A stretch of DNA of 64,000 nucleotides from positions 175,235 to 239,234 of the forward strand of contig NZ_JADWYJ010000007.1 in the NCBI RefSeq assembly GCF_021354595.1, in the 5' to 3' direction. Position numbers and translations under genes: made by a program. This document shows positions 59,738-64,000 of the stretch, piece by piece (the first letter of the stretch is position 1; every line of letters starts with the position of its first letter). The DNA is from Maribellus sp. CM-23 (lineage in GTDB: Bacteria; Bacteroidota; Bacteroidia; Bacteroidales; Prolixibacteraceae). The notes beneath the pieces were generated by a model. That model did not search any database. It was not told the origin of the DNA and saw only the letters and a list, made by a program, of their open reading frames with translations.

Positions 59738-62700
59738 TCAACCCGTTACAGGAATCAGCAGCAAAATCCGGGTACCCTTTCCTTTTTCACTTTCAATTTT
59801 AATTTCGCCCCGCAAAGCTTCTGCCCGCTTTTGCATGTTTCCCAACCCGTTTCCCGAATCGGCTGTTTGAGAATTAAACCCAATGCCGTTATCGGCTATC
59901 CTGATTTTCAATTCTTTGTGTTCGTGCGTAATAAAAATATCCACTTTTGTGCAGCGGCTGTATTTGGCGCTGTTGTTCACCGCTTCTTTAAAAATCAGAA
60001 ATACATCACGGCGGGTCTCCATATTCAAGCGCAAATCGTAAATCTTTTCCTCCACGTGAAACGAAACATCCACATTCCGGGGTTCCAGAATGGAAGAAGC
60101 ATATTCGCGCATCCTTGCTACGATCTTTTGCATGTTGTCGTTGTCCGGTTTTATGCTCCAAACAATGTCATCCATGGCTTCCATCATCTGCTGGCTGTTA
60201 TCGGTAATTTTTGAAATGTATTCGCTGGTTTTTACCGGGTCAGTCAGCAGTTTTGTTTTGGCCATAGAACTTAAAATGTTGATCGTGCTGAGCGTAGAAC
60301 CCACATCGTCATGAAGATCGCGGGCCACTTTTATCCGGATGCGTTCAACGGCCAAAAGTTTGTTTAGTCGCATCCGGTAAAAGAGATAGGTCAGTCCAGC
60401 TATCAGCAAAAAAAACAGAGCTATAAACCACCTTGTTTGGTAAAAATGCGGAAGGATCGTCATTCGCAACGTAGTTGTGTTAAGCGATTCCAGTCCCTGC
60501 ATGTTGATACATTTCACGTGAAAAACATAATCTCCGGGAGCCAGGGTGGTGTAACTGGCTGTCAGATTATTTTCTGCTCTGTTCCAGTCTTTGTCAACAC
60601 CCTCCATTTTGTAGTAATACACCAGCTGGTCTTGCTGGGTAAAGCTCAACGAGGAAAAGTAAATGGTAAACGAATTTTCGTGGGGCTGAAATACGACTTT
60701 TTCACTGGACAAAAGTGAATCAAGCGGGATAAAAGTATCGAACAGTTTAAAGTCGGTTAATGTCACATCGGGTGGAGCGGTCTTAAATTTCAATCCTTCG
60801 GGTCGGAATCCAAACAACACGTTTTCGCCACCAAACCAGAATTCCCCGTTTTGCATTCTGAACTTCGCATTCGTGGATTTATCGGCCATAATAATCCCGT
60901 TTCGTTCGTTGTACGACACAAAAATGTTGTTTTCGTAATTGTAACTTACCAATCCGTTGTTGCTGGTAAACCAAAGCACGTCTTTGTCGTCGATTAACAT
61001 TTGCGATACATTTCCCCCCGGAAGGCCCTGGTATTGGGTCAATACTTTAACCTCACCCGAATTTATATTAATGATGTCGAGAAAACCGCTACTGACAAAA
61101 AATATACTGTCGTTCAACTGCACAATATCCTGCACACTGTTTCCGGTATTTTGTGTTTCATGAAAGGGCTTTTCGATAAAATGATGCAACACATCCGTCA
61201 CCGACGGGTCCATTGCAAATACACCGTCGCTGTGTGTTCCAACCCAAATACGGTCTTCCCTGTCTCTGTACAGCGCAAAAACGGCGGTCTTGAAATCCCT
61301 CACTATTTCGAAGTTTTCATCCGAAATTTCCGTTCCGTATCTCCACCTGATCAATTGACCACTTTGCGTTCCAAACAAAAGGTTTCCGTCTTTGTCTTCA
61401 ACCACTTTGCGAATGGTGCTGTACTTAAAAACCGGTGGCCAGACAAAAGCAACCGTGCTTTTTTTGCCGGGATCAAAAACTGCTATGGCACCACCCTGGC
61501 AAACCGACCAAACATGCCCCGACAAAGAATGCTGGCATAAATCCCACACCAAGTAATAATTCGGAAGTTTATCCCTGGGCAGCGATGAATACATTTCGTG
61601 TTTTACCGGCTTAAACTGATCATCAAAAGTCAGAATCCCATTCCCCCAGGTCCCCAGCCAGTTATCTTTACTTCGCGTCTCCAGTATCGACGTCACCATG
61701 ATATCCTTGTCTTTGCTTTGTGTTTCGAATACATAATTCATCACACTTTTTTCAGGAGTCAGAATATACAAACCATTGTCGGTACTCAACCAGCTGTTGC
61801 CCTCGCGGTCTTCAAACATCTGTTTAATTTCGCGGCATTTAATTTCATATTCTTTGGGTGCTGTTTTCCGGTACTGAATCAAGGTACCTGTCTCCGAATT
61901 ATGCTTTAACAAGGCATTAATACCTCCCATCCAGACTTGTCCCAGCCTGGTTTCATAAATCCAGGCCAGTTCTGCATAACCCGGAAAAGCAGCATGGAAT
62001 CCAAGGGTATCATTCAAACTCTCGTTTTTTTCAGGACAATAATGAAGGACTTCTGCCTTCTCTCCCCTCGGATCAAAATCCCAGTAAAAAATCCACCAGG
62101 TATTGTTTTTATCGATGTAGAAATTATTAACGAATGTGTGGCTGAAAGTCTCAAAGAAAGGATGTTTGGAAGGATTGTGACCATGGTAAATCAGCGATTG
62201 GGTGGCGCTTTCGTACAAAGCCAGTCCGCGTTCGCTGCTGATCCAGTAATTGCCTGTTTGCGTATCTTCAAACAAGGAACTCACCGGCCAGTCTTCCGGA
62301 ACGCTTATGGGGAGGTTGTCTTCGGTAAATTTGCTCTGTGCCGGATCGTACCACAAGAGCCCGTATTTCGCAATGCACAAAAACGTATTTCCTTTACTAT
62401 CCGTGTATAACTGAAGGTTGCTTTGCGGCGGATAGGCCCTTTCTGTTTCAACAGGAACAGTGTAGTAATGAAACGAAACAGGATCAAACTGTCCGATCAT
62501 TCTTCCCTGCCTGATCCACATCCGGCCGTTTCCGGCATCCAGAATCTGATCAACCCCAAAGGGAGGCATCGAAAACTCATTTCCATCCGTTCGGAAACGA
62601 ATAAATTTGCGGCCATCAAAACGTTGAATTCCATTTTCGGTCCCTACCCACAAAAAACCTTTCTGATCCTGCCACACACAATTAACACTGTTTGTGTTCA

Positions 62701-62800
62701 GTCCTTCGGCACGCGAAAGCCGATTAAAAATAAAATACCTCTGCCCAAAAACAGAGGCACTTATCAATAAAAAAAGCAGGAAAAATAAAGTTCTGGACAT
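59738..62800 (-). CDS. Two-component propeller sensor histidine kinase (not hybrid)
   Basis: 1020 residues. Signal peptide (TLFFLLFLLISASVFG), then a ~700-residue periplasmic region of two-component regulator propeller repeats (SVNCVWQDQKGFLWVGTENGIQRFDG; GNSWLSTDNGLYIL; DRIWVGTHSDGVFAM; DVLWFTSNNGLVSYN). A Y_Y_Y domain (~700-780: YYYKMEGVDKDWNRAEN), one membrane helix (WFIALFFLLIAGLTYLFYRM) and a HisKA_3 box with His830 in DLHDDVGST follow. The ATPase part has EAVNNSAKYS and DNGIGF. Intestinal Bacteroides usually fuse receiver and AraC domains; here the output is a separate NarL regulator, 3' of it. Ligand unknown. Confidence 0.95.
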   Translation of the reverse strand: MSRTLFFLLFLLISASVFGQRYFIFNRLSRAEGLNTNSVNCVWQDQKGFLWVGTENGIQRFDGRKFIRFRTDGNEFSMPPFGVDQILDAGNGRMWIRQGRMIGQFDPVSFHYYTVPVETERAYPPQSNLQLYTDSKGNTFLCIAKYGLLWYDPAQSKFTEDNLPISVPEDWPVSSLFEDTQTGNYWISSERGLALYESATQSLIYHGHNPSKHPFFETFSHTFVNNFYIDKNNTWWIFYWDFDPRGEKAEVLHYCPEKNESLNDTLGFHAAFPGYAELAWIYETRLGQVWMGGINALLKHNSETGTLIQYRKTAPKEYEIKCREIKQMFEDREGNSWLSTDNGLYILTPEKSVMNYVFETQSKDKDIMVTSILETRSKDNWLGTWGNGILTFDDQFKPVKHEMYSSLPRDKLPNYYLVWDLCQHSLSGHVWSVCQGGAIAVFDPGKKSTVAFVWPPVFKYSTIRKVVEDKDGNLLFGTQSGQLIRWRYGTEISDENFEIVRDFKTAVFALYRDREDRIWVGTHSDGVFAMDPSVTDVLHHFIEKPFHETQNTGNSVQDIVQLNDSIFFVSSGFLDIININSGEVKVLTQYQGLPGGNVSQMLIDDKDVLWFTSNNGLVSYNYENNIFVSYNERNGIIMADKSTNAKFRMQNGEFWFGGENVLFGFRPEGLKFKTAPPDVTLTDFKLFDTFIPLDSLLSSEKVVFQPHENSFTIYFSSLSFTQQDQLVYYYKMEGVDKDWNRAENNLTASYTTLAPGDYVFHVKCINMQGLESLNTTTLRMTILPHFYQTRWFIALFFLLIAGLTYLFYRMRLNKLLAVERIRIKVARDLHDDVGSTLSTINILSSMAKTKLLTDPVKTSEYISKITDNSQQMMEAMDDIVWSIKPDNDNMQKIVARMREYASSILEPRNVDVSFHVEEKIYDLRLNMETRRDVFLIFKEAVNNSAKYSRCTKVDIFITHEHKELKIRIADNGIGFNSQTADSGNGLGNMQKRAEALRGEIKIESEKGKGTRILLLIPVTG

Positions 62801-62858
62801 AGACCTATTTTATCCTAAAAATACGAAATGATTGCGTGCAAAAACAAGACATTCAAAA

Positions 62859-62879
62859 AACCACATGTTTATGTGACTG
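62859..62879. promoter_or_regulatory. Regulon site 5, upstream of the sensor kinase
   Basis: CCACATGTTTATGTGA (62861-62876) shares CCACAT-N4-ATGTGA with site 4 and lies 59 bases before the kinase ATG. A -7 box at the 40-41 bp spacing was not found; TATTTTTA at 62823-62816 (minus strand) is 55 bp away. Confidence 0.55.
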
Positions 62880-62918
62880 TTTGAAAGCTTCGTATTTCAG
62901 ACATCACAAAAACTGCTT

Positions 62919-63824
62919 TTATCCCCCAACCTCTACTTCCACTCCGTACGAATTAAATATTTCGATTGCCTTCTCTATTTCCTCTTCGGAAGGTTCAGCC
63001 ATATCCAACTCATCGTAATTTGAACCAAGTTTGTTGTATTTGTGGGCAGCAATGTTGTGGTATGGCAACAAACTAACAAGTGGCTTTTCACCGGGTAGTG
63101 CAGCAATAAATTCGGCCATCTTTGAAACCTCGTATTCCGAAGTATTTACATTTTGTATGAACGGGACCCGAATATTGATTGCGGCACCTGTTTCAGCCAG
63201 TTTAACCAGGTTTTCAAGAATGAGTTTATTATCCTTTCCTGTCCATTTTTTATGCTGAACTGGATCCATAATTTTCAGATCGTACAAAAACAAATCGGTG
63301 TGTTTTGCCACTTCCAGCAATGTTTCTGCAGGCGCAAAACCACAGGTATCCACGGCACGGTGCAAACCGGCCTTTCCGCATTCCTGCAGCATTTCGAGCA
63401 GAAAACCGGGAAACATCAACGGTTCGCCACCCGAAAAAGTTACTCCGCCTTCTGAGTGTTCAATGTGTACGCGTTCACGCTCAATAATCTGCATTAACTC
63501 AGCTGCGTCGTACAATTTCCCCGACATCTGAATCGCCTTCGTTGGACAGGCATCGGCGCACAAACCACAAAGCGTACATTTTTCAGCATCGGTTACAATT
63601 CCGTTTGGAGTCAGTGTTAATGCGTCTTCCGGGCAAATTTCAATGCAATCCTGCGCTCCAATACACTTCGAAGCGGTATACAGTTTCTGCATTTTAGGCA
63701 GCTGGCTTTCGGGGTTGTGGCACCATTTGCAGCGCAGCGGACAACCTTTAACGTAAAGAGCAATGCGAATTCCAGGACCATCGTTAATGGCATAGCGTTT
63801 TATATCGAATATAAGTGGAATCAT
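62919..63824 (-). CDS. pflA: Glycyl-radical enzyme activating protein (PflA-type radical SAM)
   Basis: 301 residues. Radical SAM motif CPLRCKWC (Cys28, 32, 35), then an inserted pair of ferredoxin clusters (CIGAQDCIEICP; CTLCGLCADACP) as in the larger activases. GGVTFSGGEPL and DTCGFAP follow. It installs a glycyl radical on a partner such as pyruvate formate-lyase. The double-ferredoxin form is shared by activases of several glycyl-radical enzymes, so the partner could be other than PFL. No partner is in the window; it would lie upstream on the minus strand, but an IS-like end sits there at 63884. Confidence 0.92.
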   Translation of the reverse strand: MIPLIFDIKRYAINDGPGIRIALYVKGCPLRCKWCHNPESQLPKMQKLYTASKCIGAQDCIEICPEDALTLTPNGIVTDAEKCTLCGLCADACPTKAIQMSGKLYDAAELMQIIERERVHIEHSEGGVTFSGGEPLMFPGFLLEMLQECGKAGLHRAVDTCGFAPAETLLEVAKHTDLFLYDLKIMDPVQHKKWTGKDNKLILENLVKLAETGAAINIRVPFIQNVNTSEYEVSKMAEFIAALPGEKPLVSLLPYHNIAAHKYNKLGSNYDELDMAEPSEEEIEKAIEIFNSYGVEVEVGG

Positions 63825-63883
63825 TTAGTTGTTTATATGCTTATGGTACCCATTGTTTCATTTGTACTTTGTGTTGTAATTTA

Positions 63884-64000
63884 TGACTCGTCCTAAAAAA
63901 AGTTTACAGGTTATAACTCCAAATTTATTTGTTTTCTGTAATAGTTCTTCCATCTTTTTTTGATGGTTATTCCTTTGATGAGATGTACTTGAGTTGGAGT
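63884..64000. mobile_element. End of an IS3-like insertion sequence, cut by the window edge
   Basis: From 63884 (TGACTCGTCC..., TG terminus as in IS3-type ends) to the window end. It holds the C-terminus of a transposase-like gene on the minus strand. The other end and the target duplication lie outside the window, so the family call is by the coding tail only. Confidence 0.5.
63911..64000 (-). CDS. Transposase C-terminus (IS3 OrfB-like), partial
   Basis: 29 codons and a stop are visible: TPTQVHLIKGIT, then KKRWKNYYRKQ, ending NLEL-stop. A TPxQVH segment near the C-terminus is usual in IS3-family OrfB proteins. Everything upstream, including the DDE residues, is outside the window. Confidence 0.5.
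   Translation of the reverse strand, partial: TPTQVHLIKGITIKKRWKNYYRKQINLEL

Overview
The window is chromosomal DNA from a member of the Bacteroidota. It most resembles the anaerobic or facultative marine/sediment Bacteroidia with a type IX secretion system (Marinilabiliales/Prolixibacteraceae-like). The reasons are SusC/SusD pairs, acidic lipoprotein export signals after lipobox cysteines, several C-terminal T9SS sorting domains, a porZ gene, BACON domains, the promoter -7 box TAnnTTTG in place of TATAAT, and few Shine-Dalgarno sites. Species cannot be fixed from the sequence alone. No tRNA, rRNA or CRISPR array was found.

Layout. (1) 0-5.6 kb: the 3' part of mfd, a surface lipoprotein, a BlaI/M56-peptidase pair whose operator overlaps its promoter, and a YdeI-like gene. 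(2) 5.7-25.5 kb: an alpha-glucan (starch/maltodextrin) utilisation locus. One arm runs leftward (MFS maltose transporter, GH65 maltose phosphorylase, two GH13 enzymes), with a LacI-type regulator gene in the middle. The other arm runs rightward (SusC, SusD, two small exported proteins, a SusE/F-type starch-binding lipoprotein and a T9SS-exported GH13 amylase). Two near-identical palindromes (CAAACGTTTGCAG) lie at the two arm promoters. (3) 25.6-28.8 kb: a leftward operon of a small WMMD-repeat exported protein, PadR, PspC and a DUF4252-like protein. (4) 29.4-36.3 kb: an Oar-type TonB receptor, a BACON/OB-fold surface lipoprotein and a T9SS-exported endonuclease I, possibly an extracellular DNA utilisation set. 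(5) 36.5-53.9 kb: housekeeping genes (nadA, a CtpA-type protease, dCMP deaminase, SPOR protein, cysQ, recO, porZ, rdgB, YfhO, ArsR, polyprenyl synthase, DUF2797, M28 peptidase). (6) 54.0-62.9 kb: a cytochrome c, a hemerythrin-like protein, a secreted W-rich T9SS protein, an S41 protease with a CBM48-like tail, and a propeller-type sensor kinase with a NarL-type regulator. (7) 62.9-64 kb: a glycyl-radical-enzyme activase and the end of an IS3-like element cut by the window edge.

The main unexplained signal is in region 6. Five intergenic sites share a dyad of the form CAT-N4-ATGTGA. In four of them the ATGTGA element starts 40-41 bp from the same point of a -7-like box, directly upstream of four transcription units including the response regulator's own gene. 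This looks like an undescribed local regulon of the propeller kinase/NarL pair. Other points of interest are: a near-duplicated start region with an in-frame stop (a 6-codon upstream ORF) ahead of the WMMD gene; a direct repeat around that operon's -33 region; a BlaI operator coinciding with a Bacteroidota -7 box; no beta-phosphoglucomutase next to the maltose phosphorylase; and the possible DNA-foraging gene set.
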